Of a stretch of 22,197 nucleotides of DNA, positions 1-7,195 are shown one piece after another; position 1 is the first letter of the stretch; the number at the start of each line of letters is the position of its first letter. Under the pieces are notes generated by a model that ran no database searches, was not told where the DNA came from, and saw nothing but the letters and a program-made list of their open reading frames with translations. A program made the position numbers and the translations under genes. The stretch comes from Xylophilus ampelinus (lineage in GTDB: Bacteria; Pseudomonadota; Gammaproteobacteria; Burkholderiales; Burkholderiaceae_C): assembly GCF_901875635.1 (NCBI RefSeq), contig NZ_CABFMN010000142.1, positions 1 to 22,197 on the forward strand, given 5' to 3'.

Positions 1-189
1 GGCCGCGAACGCCTCGCGCGTGGCGATGACGGGCGGGCCGTCGGGCGCGGTGAGGCCGCGCAGCACGATCCGCTCGCCCGCGAGCTGCCGCAGGCGCGCG
101 AGCACGCCATCGGTCATCGCCACCGTGCAGTTGGGGTTGAGCACCAGCAGCCGACGGGGACGCGGCGCACGGGCGGCGACGGTGGACAC
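1..189 (-). CDS. Asp/Glu/hydantoin racemase family protein, N-terminal part
   Basis: The gene is cut by the left window edge, and only the first 63 codons are visible. After a basic start the protein reads LLVLNPNCTVAMTDGVLARL. This fits the first beta strand and the NPN...MT signature of the aspartate/glutamate/hydantoin racemase superfamily, which racemises or isomerises small amino-acid-like substrates using two cysteines. Neither cysteine region lies in the window, so activity cannot be judged. The GTG start at 189 lies 9 bases after the stop of the GntR gene, so this is probably the last visible gene of the operon that begins with the Bug receptor. Asp/Glu racemase-like decarboxylases and maleate isomerases share this N-terminus and remain possible. 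Confidence 0.72.
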   Translation of the reverse strand, partial: MSTVAARAPRPRRLLVLNPNCTVAMTDGVLARLRQLAGERIVLRGLTAPDGPPVIATREAFAA

Positions 190-198
190 GGCTTGTCT

Positions 199-906
199 TC
201 AGGCGGCCTGGCGGCCCCGCGTCTGCTCGGCCGCCCAAGCCCGCTCCACTTCACGCTCCACGTCGATCGCTGCCGCCGCGTCCGGCCGCGGCTTCAGGCG
301 CGTCTCGATGAGCGACAGGTGCACATGCATCGCCTTCATGGCGCGCGCCGCGTCGCCCAGGCGCAGCGCGGTGAAGATTTCCTCGTGCTCCTCGCAGCCG
401 CAAGCCGAAGCGCTCGCCGGCTCGAAGAAGGCCACGAGCATCGAGGTGCGGCTCACCAGTTCCTGCAGTTGCCGCAACACGAAGGGGCTGCCGGTGAACT
501 CGGCGAGCAGCATGTGGAACTCGCCCGAAAGCCGGATCGACGTGGCGCGGTCGCCAGCGTGCACGGCCTCATGCTCGTGCCGTGCGTGCGCTTCCAGCCG
601 CGCCAGCTGCGCGGCGTCCAGCCGACCGGCCAGCGCACCGGCGATGCCGCCCTCGATCACCCGGCGCGCGTCGTAGATCTCGCGCGCCTGCACCAGCGAG
701 GGGCTGGAGACGAAGCAGCCGCGGTTGGGCACCAGATCGAGCAGCCGCTCGTGGCCCAGGCGGTGCAGCACCTTGCGCACGCGCTCGCGCGAAACGCCGA
801 AGATCTGCGCCAGGCGCATCTCCACCAACTGCGAGCCCGGCGCCAGCCGCCCCGCGAGAAGGATCTGGGCGAGGGTGCGGTGGATGGCTTCTTCCTGCGG
901 GCGCAT
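199..906 (-). CDS. GntR family transcriptional regulator, FCD subfamily
   Basis: This 235-residue protein is a predicted cytoplasmic, ligand-responsive DNA-binding regulator. Residues about 5-70 form the GntR winged helix-turn-helix (LAPGSQLVEMRLAQIFGVSR, then a wing with NRGCFV). Residues about 78-215 match the FCD effector domain, with the metal-binding-type motifs YDARRVIEG, EFHMLLAE, EEHEEIFTAL and MHVHL. The frame is open to 975, but I prefer the ATG at 906. It places the first helix at the usual distance from the N-terminus and avoids a 25-base overlap with the preceding gene. It is co-directional with the deacetylase and receptor genes, so it is probably autoregulated through the palindrome at 3002-3015. 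The effector is unknown and is presumably the operon's substrate. Confidence 0.93.
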   Translation of the reverse strand: MRPQEEAIHRTLAQILLAGRLAPGSQLVEMRLAQIFGVSRERVRKVLHRLGHERLLDLVPNRGCFVSSPSLVQAREIYDARRVIEGGIAGALAGRLDAAQLARLEAHARHEHEAVHAGDRATSIRLSGEFHMLLAEFTGSPFVLRQLQELVSRTSMLVAFFEPASASACGCEEHEEIFTALRLGDAARAMKAMHVHLSLIETRLKPRPDAAAAIDVEREVERAWAAEQTRGRQAA

Positions 907-949
907 GCGGACGACTTTAGCGCAGCGCCCGCGCATGCCGCATGGCGAC

Positions 950-1867
950 TCAGCCCGGTGCGTGCGCCGGCGCATGGGCGATCCAGTGGCGCGCGATCTG
1001 CTCGCGCGTGGCGACCCAGGCGCCGCCGCGTCGCGCCAGGTGGGCGAGGATCAGGTCCAGCGCCTTCATGCGTGCGGGCCGGCCGATCATGCGCAGGTGC
1101 AGTCCCACCGACATCATGCGCGGCGCCCGCTCGCCCTCGCCGTGCAGCCAGTCGTAGGCATCGCACACGTACTCGGCGAACTGCGCGGCCGTGGCGAAGC
1201 GCTGGGTGTGCTGGAACTGCATGTCGTTGGTGTCGAAGGCGTAGGGCAGCACCAGGTGCGGGCGCCCCGCGGCCTGCACGAAGTAGGGCAGGTCGTCGTT
1301 GTAGGCGTCACTGTCGTAGAGGAAGCCGCGCTCCGCCAGCAGCGCCCGAGTGGCCGGCGTGCACGCCGAGCGCGTGTGCCAGCCGAGCGGGCGGCGGCCG
1401 CACACGGCTTCGAAGGTACGGATGCAGGCGTCCATGTCGGCGCCCTCGCGCTCGGGCGCGAGCCCGGCGTGGCTCTCCCAGCGCCAGCCGTGCGCCGACA
1501 GCTCGTGCCCGCGGGCCACCGCGTCCTGCGCCAGCCAGGGGCTGCGTTCGACGGCGCGGCCGCACGCGCTCACGGTCATCGGCGCGCCATGCCGGTCGAA
1601 GGTCTCCGCGATGCGCCACCAGGACGCGCGCGTGCCGTACTCGAAGTGGCTGTCGATGCACGGGTCCCAGCCCGCGCGCGGGTCGATCACCTCGTAGACC
1701 GACTCGTTGCGCGCGTCGCCGTCGGCCACCGAGAACTCGGCGCCTTCTTCGAAATTGAGCACGAAGGACACGGCCACGCGTGCGCCGCCGGGCCATCGCA
1801 CCGCGGGAGCGCGGTTGGCATAGCCGGAGAAGTCGCGAGGCGGTGCGGGCAGGGCAGGTGGGGTCAT
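950..1867 (-). CDS. Polysaccharide deacetylase family hydrolase, PuuE/allantoinase-like
   Basis: The 305-residue protein has the length and N-terminal pattern (GYANRAPAVRWPGGARVAVSFVLNFEEGAE) of the PuuE branch of carbohydrate esterase family 4. That branch includes the cofactor-independent allantoinase of Pseudomonas. The usual CE4 TFDD metal motif is replaced by NFEEGAE, as in PuuE-type members, while the second-motif region keeps HGWRWE (ELSAHGWRWESH). It is probably a cytoplasmic amidohydrolase acting on a ureide or another cyclic amide. The partner racemase-family gene fits hydantoin- or allantoin-like chemistry, but the exact substrate is inference. It starts 22 bases after the receptor gene's stop and shows no strong ribosome binding site, consistent with coupled translation. 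A true polysaccharide deacetylase is less likely because no secretion signal is visible. Confidence 0.88.
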   Translation of the reverse strand: MTPPALPAPPRDFSGYANRAPAVRWPGGARVAVSFVLNFEEGAEFSVADGDARNESVYEVIDPRAGWDPCIDSHFEYGTRASWWRIAETFDRHGAPMTVSACGRAVERSPWLAQDAVARGHELSAHGWRWESHAGLAPEREGADMDACIRTFEAVCGRRPLGWHTRSACTPATRALLAERGFLYDSDAYNDDLPYFVQAAGRPHLVLPYAFDTNDMQFQHTQRFATAAQFAEYVCDAYDWLHGEGERAPRMMSVGLHLRMIGRPARMKALDLILAHLARRGGAWVATREQIARHWIAHAPAHAPG

Positions 1868-1889
1868 GAAATGAGAAAGGAAGGGTCGG

Positions 1890-2906
1890 TCAGTCGGCCT
1901 TGATGTTGCGGTCCTTGACCACCTTGGCCCAGCGCGTGAACTCGGCGTCCAGGTAGTCCTTGGCTTGCGCTGCCGTCATGCTCACGGCCTCGCCACCGGT
2001 GTCCTCGATGCGTGCACGGAAGTCCGGCGCCGTCGCGATCTTGCGCAACTCGGCGTTGACCTGCTCGATCACGGCCTTGGGCGTGCGAGCGGGTGCCAGC
2101 AACATGTACCAGGCGACGAAGTCGTAGCCGGGGATGCCGGCTTCGGCCACGGTGGGGACGTCGGGCAGCTTGGGCGCGCGCTTGGCGCCGGTCACGGCCA
2201 CGGCATTGAGCTTGCCGCTGGTCACCAGCGGCAGGGACGAGGTGATGATGTCCACCGACAGCGCGACGCGGTCGGCCATCACGTCCTGCAGGGCGGGCGC
2301 GGCCCCCTTGTAGGGCACGTGCGACATGCGCACGCCGGTCATCGACTCGATCAGCGCCGCACCGACATGGCTGGTGGTGCCCACGCCCGAGGAGGCGTAC
2401 TGCAGGTCGTCGGGCTTGGCGCGCGCCATGTCGAGCAGGTCCTTCAATGTCTTGCCCTTGAGCGCCGGGCCGGTGACGACGACGCTCGGCACCTGCGCCA
2501 CGACGCCCACCGGCACGAAGTCGGCCTTGGTGTCGTAGGGCAGCTTGGCATACATGAACGGGTTGACCGCGTGCCCGATGGTCACCATGAGGAAGGTGCT
2601 CCCATCGGCCGGCGACTTGGCCGCCACGTCGGTGCCGATCACGCCGCCGGCGCCGGGCCGGTTGTCGATCACGATGGGCTGGCGGTTGCCGGTGGCTGCG
2701 GCCAATTTCTGGCCGACCAGGCGCGCGTACACGTCCGCCGCACCGCCCGGCGGGAAGGGCACGACGATCTTCACGGGGCGGTCCGGCCAGGCGCCGTCCG
2801 CGGCATGCGCGTCGGACAGGGATGTCACAGCGGCGAGGCCGAGGAGGGCGCTCATCAGGAGACGGCAGGCGGTCGGGGCGGACCGGGCGAAGGAAGAACG
2901 GTGCAT
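1890..2906 (-). CDS. Bug family tripartite tricarboxylate transporter substrate-binding protein
   Basis: This is a 338-residue periplasmic solute receptor. A signal peptide covers about residues 1-35 (basic MHRSSFARSAP, a hydrophobic core, then DAHA). The mature protein carries Bug/TctC hallmarks: WPDRPVKIVVPFPPGGAADV near the N-terminus, IDNRPGAGGVIGTD in the first loop, and the VPYKGAAPALQDVMADRV segment. The ATG at 2906 was chosen over an in-frame start at 2948 because GGAG lies 8 bases upstream and the signal peptide begins there. It is the first gene of the leftward operon. No TctA/TctB membrane partners are in the window, which is common for orphan Bug receptors. They usually bind carboxylates; this ligand is unknown. 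Confidence 0.95.
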   Translation of the reverse strand: MHRSSFARSAPTACRLLMSALLGLAAVTSLSDAHAADGAWPDRPVKIVVPFPPGGAADVYARLVGQKLAAATGNRQPIVIDNRPGAGGVIGTDVAAKSPADGSTFLMVTIGHAVNPFMYAKLPYDTKADFVPVGVVAQVPSVVVTGPALKGKTLKDLLDMARAKPDDLQYASSGVGTTSHVGAALIESMTGVRMSHVPYKGAAPALQDVMADRVALSVDIITSSLPLVTSGKLNAVAVTGAKRAPKLPDVPTVAEAGIPGYDFVAWYMLLAPARTPKAVIEQVNAELRKIATAPDFRARIEDTGGEAVSMTAAQAKDYLDAEFTRWAKVVKDRNIKAD

Positions 2907-2980
2907 GGCGGGCTCCAGCAAGGGGGAATCGACGGGAGGTGCCTGCACGCCAGAAGTTGCTCAGGGAAGTGCCGCACCCA

Positions 2981-3015
2981 TATTGTGCACTTCGATGATT
3001 GAATTGTGCACAATT
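2981..3015 (-). promoter_or_regulatory. Probable GntR operator: 14-bp palindrome plus second half-matching site
   Basis: AATTGTGCACAATT at 3002-3015 is a perfect 14-bp palindrome. ATTGTGCAC recurs at 2982-2990 in the same orientation, with its core centred 21 bp away, about two helical turns. TTGT-N2-ACAA is the operator type commonly bound by FCD-subfamily GntR regulators, and one is encoded in the operon reading leftwards from here. AT-rich sequence between the sites could hold the promoter of the receptor gene. I see no convincing -35/-10 pair. The sites also lie about 130 bases upstream of the rightward exonuclease gene, so effects on both sides are possible. Confidence 0.72.
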
Positions 3016-3142
3016 GCTGAAGAATGCAGCAATCGTGCCAGCAGCCGCACCTCGGGTTGCCGCCCGGCGCGTGTTCGCCGACAAGCGTTCGCGCATCGTC
3101 GGCAGCATGCTCGCCGTGGTCGCCGCCTACCATGGCCTGCGC

Positions 3143-4258
3143 ATGACCCCGCCGCCTCCGCCCTCGGAAGACGCTCCCGCACTGCTTCGCGACCGGGGCG
3201 AGGCCTTGGTCATCGCGCGTCCCGAGGGCCTGTACTGCCCGCCCGGCGACTTCTACATCGACCCCTGGAAGCCGGTCGAGCGCGCCGTCATCACGCACGG
3301 CCACTCCGACCATGCGCGCTGGGGCCATGCCCATTACCTGGCCCACGTCGACAGCGAAGGCACGCTGCGCCAGCGCCTGGGCGCCGACATCGCGCTGCAG
3401 ACGCTGCCCTATGGCGAAGCGATCGATCACCACGGCGTGCGCATCTCGTTGCATCCGGCCGGCCATGTGCTGGGCTCGGCGCAGGTGCGGCTCGAACATG
3501 CCGGCCGCGTGTGGGTCGCCTCGGGCGACTACAAGACCGAGCCCGACGGCACCTGCACGCCCTTCGAGCCGGTGCCCTGCGACACCTTCATCACCGAATC
3601 CACCTTCGGCCTGCCCATCTACCGCTGGCCGACCCAGCCGGTGCTGTTCGCCGAGATCGACGCCTGGTGGCGGCGCAATGCCGAGGAGGGCCGCGCGTCG
3701 GTGCTCTTCTGCTATGCCTTCGGCAAGGCGCAGCGCATCCTGCATGGCGTCGATGCCAGCATCGGCCCCATCGTCGTGCACGGCGCCGTGGAGCCCCTCA
3801 ATGCCGTGTACCGGGCGGCGGGCGTGGCGTTGCCGCCGACCCTGCGCGTGACCGACCCGTGCGTCGATGCCGCATTGCTCAGGCGCGCGCTGGTTCTGGC
3901 ACCGCCTTCGGCCCAGGGCACGCCGTGGATGAAGCGCTTCGGCGCCTATGCCGACGCCTTCGCCTCGGGCTGGATGCAACTGCGCGGCACCCGCCGCCGC
4001 CGCGGCGTCGACCGCGGCTTCGTCATGAGCGACCACGCCGACTGGCCTGGGCTGCAGAAAGCCATCGCGGGCACGGGCGCCGAGCGCGTGTTCGTCACGC
4101 ACGGCAGCGTGGCGGTGCTGGTGCGATGGCTCAACGAGAACGGGCTCGACGCGCAGGGCTTCAAGACCGAGTACGGAGACGAAGACGCTGCAGAAGCCGG
4201 ACTTCCGGACGCAGAGGTCGCAGAAGTCACGCAGAAGACGCAAAAGGAACAGCCATGA
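3143..4258 (+). CDS. Ligase-associated DNA exonuclease, metallo-beta-lactamase fold
   Basis: This 371-residue protein is a cytoplasmic manganese-dependent-type nuclease of the beta-CASP/MBL superfamily. It belongs to the group encoded with an ATP-dependent ligase and Lhr-core helicase. Visible signatures are EGLYCPPGDFYIDPWKPV, the metal-binding H52-G-H54-S-D56-H57 in ITHGHSDHARWGH, HPAGHVLGSAQV, SGDYKTE, and MSDHADW near the end. An upstream open frame runs from 2999, but that part overlaps the operator and looks non-coding. ATG 3143 gives a family-like N-terminus although no good ribosome binding site is visible. The last 20 residues are encoded by the left arm of an inverted repeat (4196-4341), so the C-terminal tail is probably repeat-derived. 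The ligase gene follows after 94 bases. Confidence 0.93.
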   Translation: MTPPPPPSEDAPALLRDRGEALVIARPEGLYCPPGDFYIDPWKPVERAVITHGHSDHARWGHAHYLAHVDSEGTLRQRLGADIALQTLPYGEAIDHHGVRISLHPAGHVLGSAQVRLEHAGRVWVASGDYKTEPDGTCTPFEPVPCDTFITESTFGLPIYRWPTQPVLFAEIDAWWRRNAEEGRASVLFCYAFGKAQRILHGVDASIGPIVVHGAVEPLNAVYRAAGVALPPTLRVTDPCVDAALLRRALVLAPPSAQGTPWMKRFGAYADAFASGWMQLRGTRRRRGVDRGFVMSDHADWPGLQKAIAGTGAERVFVTHGSVAVLVRWLNENGLDAQGFKTEYGDEDAAEAGLPDAEVAEVTQKTQKEQP

Positions 4259-4341
4259 ACAGCTTCCTTGTGTTCTTCCTTCTCTTCTCCCTTTTGCGTC
4301 CTCTGCGAAACCTTCGCGTCCTCTGCGTCCGGAAGTCCGGC
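4196..4341. repeat. Long inverted repeat (51-bp arms, 44-base loop)
   Basis: Bases 4196-4246 match the reverse complement of 4291-4341 at 44 of 51 positions by my alignment, and the outer 22 bases are identical. Each arm is built from repeated GCAGAGG/GCAGAAG-like units with CGCAAAAG at its inner end. The left arm encodes the end of the exonuclease. The right arm ends 11 bases before the ligase ATG, so the element fills the exonuclease-ligase junction and could fold in mRNA. From memory, similar GACGCAGAGG-type palindromes are dispersed in many proteobacterial genomes. I cannot confirm that here, and no transposase is present. Confidence 0.85.
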
Positions 4342-4352
4342 CCCGCATTCGC

Positions 4353-6026
4353 ATGAAAGCCTTCGCCGCCCTCTACCGCGAACTCGACGCCAGCACGTCC
4401 AACCTGGCCAAGCAGGCCGCGCTGCAGCGCTACCTGCGCGAGGCGCCCGCGCCCGACGCGGCGTGGGCGGTGTACTTCCTGGCGGGCGGCAAGCCGCGGC
4501 AGCTGGTGCCGGTCAAGCTGCTGCGGCTGCTGGCGCAGGAGGCGGCGGGCCTGCCAGAGTGGCTGTTCGACGAAAGCTACGAGGCCGTGGGCGACCTGGC
4601 CGAGACCATCGCGCTGCTGCTGCCCGCGCCGACCGAGGCGCACGACCTGGGCCTGGCGCAGTGGGTCGAGCAGCACCTGCTGCCTCTACGTGATCTTCGC
4701 GGCGCGCCGGCCGACGAACTGCCCGACCGCCTGCGCGCGCAGTGGCGGCAGCTCGCACCCGACGAGCGGCTGGTGTACTTCAAGCTCATCACCGGCGCCT
4801 TCCGTGTCGGCGTGTCGAAGCTGCAGGTCACGCAGGCGCTGGCGGCCGTGAGCGCCGTCGACGCCAAGCGCGTCGCGCAGCGGCTCATGGGCTACACGCA
4901 CATCGGCGCGCGGCCCGATGCGGCCGCCTACGGCGCGCTCATCGCGCCCGAGACCGAGGGCGAGCAGAACACCGTCACTAGCGGCCAGCCCTACCCATTT
5001 TTCCTCGCGCACCCTTTCAACGTCGGCGTCGAGCAGTTCGATGCGCTGCTCGGCCCGCCGGCCGACTGGCTCGTGGAATGGAAGTGGGACGGCATCCGCG
5101 CCCAGCTGGTCAAGCGCGCGGGCCAGGTGTGGCTGTGGTCGCGCGGCGAAGAGCTCGTGACCGAACGCTTTCCCGAGCTGGCGACCATGGGAGAAGCGTT
5201 GCCCGACGGCACCGTGCTCGATGGCGAGATCGTCGTCTGGCGCGAGGACCGCGTGCAGCCCTTTGCGGAACTGCAAAGGCGCCTCGGCCGCAAGACCCTG
5301 GGCCCGAAGCTGCTGCGCGAACTGCCCGTGGTGCTGCTGGTGTACGACATCGTCGAGTGGCAGGGGCGCGACCTGCGCGCGCTGCCGCAGGCCGATCGGC
5401 GTGTTGTGCTCGATGACCTCGTCGCGCAGGTGCAGCACCCGCAGCTCATCGCCAGCCCCATGCTCGCGGGCGCCGACTGGACGGAGTTCGCGCGCCAGCG
5501 CGAAGCCGCGCGCAGCCTGGGCGTCGAGGGCATGATGCTCAAGCGGCGCGACGCGCAGTACGGCGTGGGACGCACCAAGGACGTGGGGGTGTGGTGGAAG
5601 TGGAAGATCGATCCGCTCTCGGTCGATGCCGTGCTCATCTATGCGCAGCGCGGGCACGGACGGCGCGCGAGCCTGTACAGCGACTACACCTTCGCGGTGT
5701 GGGACGGGCCGGCTGACCAGCCCGATCGCAAGCTGGTGCCCTTCGCCAAGGCCTACTCGGGGTTGACCGACGCGGAGATGGCGCGCGTGGATGCAGTCAT
5801 CCGCAAGACGACGATCGAGAGCTTTGGGCCGGTGCGGTCGGTGAAGCCCACGCTGGTGTTCGAACTGGGCTTCGAGGGGATCGCGCGCAGCCCGCGGCAC
5901 AAGAGCGGGATCGCGGTGCGGTTTCCGCGGATGTTGCGGTGGAGGGAGGACAAGGGGGTGGAGGAGGCGGATACGTTGGCTACGTTGGAGGCGTTGCTTC
6001 CTGATCCGAGACTTGCGACAGCGTGA
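4353..6026 (+). CDS. ATP-dependent DNA ligase of the ligase-associated repair cassette
   Basis: This 557-residue, single-polypeptide ATP-dependent DNA ligase seals nicks through a ligase-adenylate intermediate. An N-terminal DNA-binding domain (about 1-200) precedes the nucleotidyltransferase domain. Motif I is EWKWDGIR with adenylated lysine K244. Motif III is VLDGEIVVW (E292), followed by FAELQRRLGRK. Motif IV is EGMMLKR (E392), and motif V is WWKWKID (K416, K418). The OB domain follows to the C-terminus. It lacks the polymerase and nuclease domains of LigD, so it is not the Ku-partnered end-joining ligase. The ATG at 4353 has no close Shine-Dalgarno sequence and sits just beyond the inverted repeat, so translation may depend on folding of the leader or on coupling with the exonuclease gene. 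Confidence 0.97.
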   Translation: MKAFAALYRELDASTSNLAKQAALQRYLREAPAPDAAWAVYFLAGGKPRQLVPVKLLRLLAQEAAGLPEWLFDESYEAVGDLAETIALLLPAPTEAHDLGLAQWVEQHLLPLRDLRGAPADELPDRLRAQWRQLAPDERLVYFKLITGAFRVGVSKLQVTQALAAVSAVDAKRVAQRLMGYTHIGARPDAAAYGALIAPETEGEQNTVTSGQPYPFFLAHPFNVGVEQFDALLGPPADWLVEWKWDGIRAQLVKRAGQVWLWSRGEELVTERFPELATMGEALPDGTVLDGEIVVWREDRVQPFAELQRRLGRKTLGPKLLRELPVVLLVYDIVEWQGRDLRALPQADRRVVLDDLVAQVQHPQLIASPMLAGADWTEFARQREAARSLGVEGMMLKRRDAQYGVGRTKDVGVWWKWKIDPLSVDAVLIYAQRGHGRRASLYSDYTFAVWDGPADQPDRKLVPFAKAYSGLTDAEMARVDAVIRKTTIESFGPVRSVKPTLVFELGFEGIARSPRHKSGIAVRFPRMLRWREDKGVEEADTLATLEALLPDPRLATA

Positions 6027-6061
6027 GTGCTCGAATTCCTCTTGAGGCGGAGTGCAAGACC

Positions 6062-6092
6062 TTGCTGGAATTCGCAGCATGGCCGATATATT
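6062..6092 (+). promoter_or_regulatory. Candidate promoter of the inserted methyltransferase gene
   Basis: TTGCTG at 6062-6067 and TATATT at 6087-6092 resemble -35 and -10 boxes with a 19-base spacer. The -10-like box ends 7 bases before ATG 6100, which would give a leaderless or nearly leaderless transcript. The same arrangement, CACAAT then CCCGGCCATG, occurs upstream of the gene at 16169. This supports ATG 6100 as the start and suggests the gene is transcribed independently of the repair cassette. No mapping data are available, so this is sequence resemblance only. Confidence 0.45.
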
Positions 6093-6099
6093 GACGGCC

Positions 6100-7107
6100 A
6101 TGAATCGAAAGAAGCAAATCCTCAAGCATGTGAATCAACGGGGCCGCGGAATAGAGATCGGACCATGGATTAATCCGATTGCGCCGAAGCGGGAGGGGTT
6201 CGATTGCCTCACGCTGGACGTCTTTGACACCGCCACGTTGAGATCACGCGCTGCCGGCGATCCCAATATTGCGGCGCTGGCTCACCAGATCGAGGAGGTG
6301 GACCTCGTCGGCTCATCGACGGAGATCGAAAACATCACCCGGGCCACATGTCCTGAGCTGGAATTCGACTATGTGGTGTCGTCGCACAACTTTGAACATC
6401 TGCCGAATCCCATTCGCTTTCTACAAGGTTGCACCCGTATCCTGAAGCCGGGCGGAGTGATCGCCATGGCGATTCCCGATCATCGTGCTTGTTTTGACTA
6501 CTTCCGCCCCGTGACACGCCTTGGCGAATGGCTGGATTCCTACCACCGCAAACTCGATCGCCCTTCGTTGTCACATTACTTCGACCATCGCTACGCGTTC
6601 GCTTATCACGCGCCCACTGCCAATACGTCGGCATTGCGCACTGAAAGCCCTTCGGGGTGGAAAGGTCCGGGTGATCTGAGAGAGGCGTATGCGGACTGGT
6701 TGCGGAGAATGCAGGAAGGCGAAAGCGAATACTTGGATTCTCACGTTTCGGTTTTTACGCCCTCTTCATTCGAGCTGTTGATTCATGATTGTGTTTTCCT
6801 GGGTCTGCTGTCGTTGAAGACAATCGAGATTCTGGATGCCGACACTGAATTCCACGCCAGCTTGCAAGTGATGGCGCAGCCTGAACTTGCCGACCCGCAG
6901 GCGCATCGAGTGAAGCGCGATGCTTTGATGCAGTCGATTAGGGAGGAGGAAGCAGAGGCTTCAATTCGCTACCGGGAAGTTGTGGCTCAGCTTGACGCCA
7001 CTCGGGCGAAACTTGACGCGGCGAGGCTGGCGATCGACGCGCTCCGCGCCTCGCGATCGTGGCGACTGACGGCCCCTCTTCGGTGGTTGGGTGCGCGATT
7101 GCGTTGA
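6100..7107 (+). CDS. SAM-dependent methyltransferase-like protein, surface-glycan type
   Basis: This 335-residue protein has a class I methyltransferase-like fold. GIEIGPWINPI is motif I. VVSSHNFEHLPNPIRFLQGCTRILKPGGVIAMAIPDHR covers motifs IV-VI in the form seen in methyltransferases of polysaccharide clusters. The C-terminus carries a coiled-coil-like stretch and ends LRASRSWRLTAPLRWLGARL, a tail common on glycosyltransferases and methyltransferases of O-antigen or capsule loci. Alternative starts are GTG 6052 (with GAGG upstream) and ATG 6079; I chose 6100 from the -10-like box and the family-like N-terminus. Composition is strikingly different: 28 of 60 bases are G/C at 6361-6420, while flanking genes run near 70%. 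It separates the ligase from the helicase and is probably a transferred insertion. The substrate is unknown. Confidence 0.85.
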   Translation: MNRKKQILKHVNQRGRGIEIGPWINPIAPKREGFDCLTLDVFDTATLRSRAAGDPNIAALAHQIEEVDLVGSSTEIENITRATCPELEFDYVVSSHNFEHLPNPIRFLQGCTRILKPGGVIAMAIPDHRACFDYFRPVTRLGEWLDSYHRKLDRPSLSHYFDHRYAFAYHAPTANTSALRTESPSGWKGPGDLREAYADWLRRMQEGESEYLDSHVSVFTPSSFELLIHDCVFLGLLSLKTIEILDADTEFHASLQVMAQPELADPQAHRVKRDALMQSIREEEAEASIRYREVVAQLDATRAKLDAARLAIDALRASRSWRLTAPLRWLGARLR

Positions 7108-7195
7108 CGACTAGGGGGAATGCGTTGGCCCTTCATCGCTTCAAGAAGATGGGCACGGTGCGACACACCGTTCCAACACTGGGCATGAGGTGGTT

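Noticed and set aside
2999..3142. N-terminal extension of the exonuclease from 2999
   Set aside because: It starts within the operator palindrome region and encodes a non-conserved segment. ATG 3143 gives the expected family start.
2855..4354. A 499-codon minus-strand frame opposite the exonuclease
   Set aside because: It is the antisense shadow of a gene with clear metal-binding motifs, and it runs through the inverted repeat, whose translation (LRDFCDLCVRKSG-like) is a known kind of repeat artefact.
6100..7107. DNA modification methyltransferase or restriction component
   Set aside because: There is no DPPY/NPPY or PCQ motif. The LKPGG-type motif and SWRLTAPLR tail match small-molecule or glycan methyltransferases.
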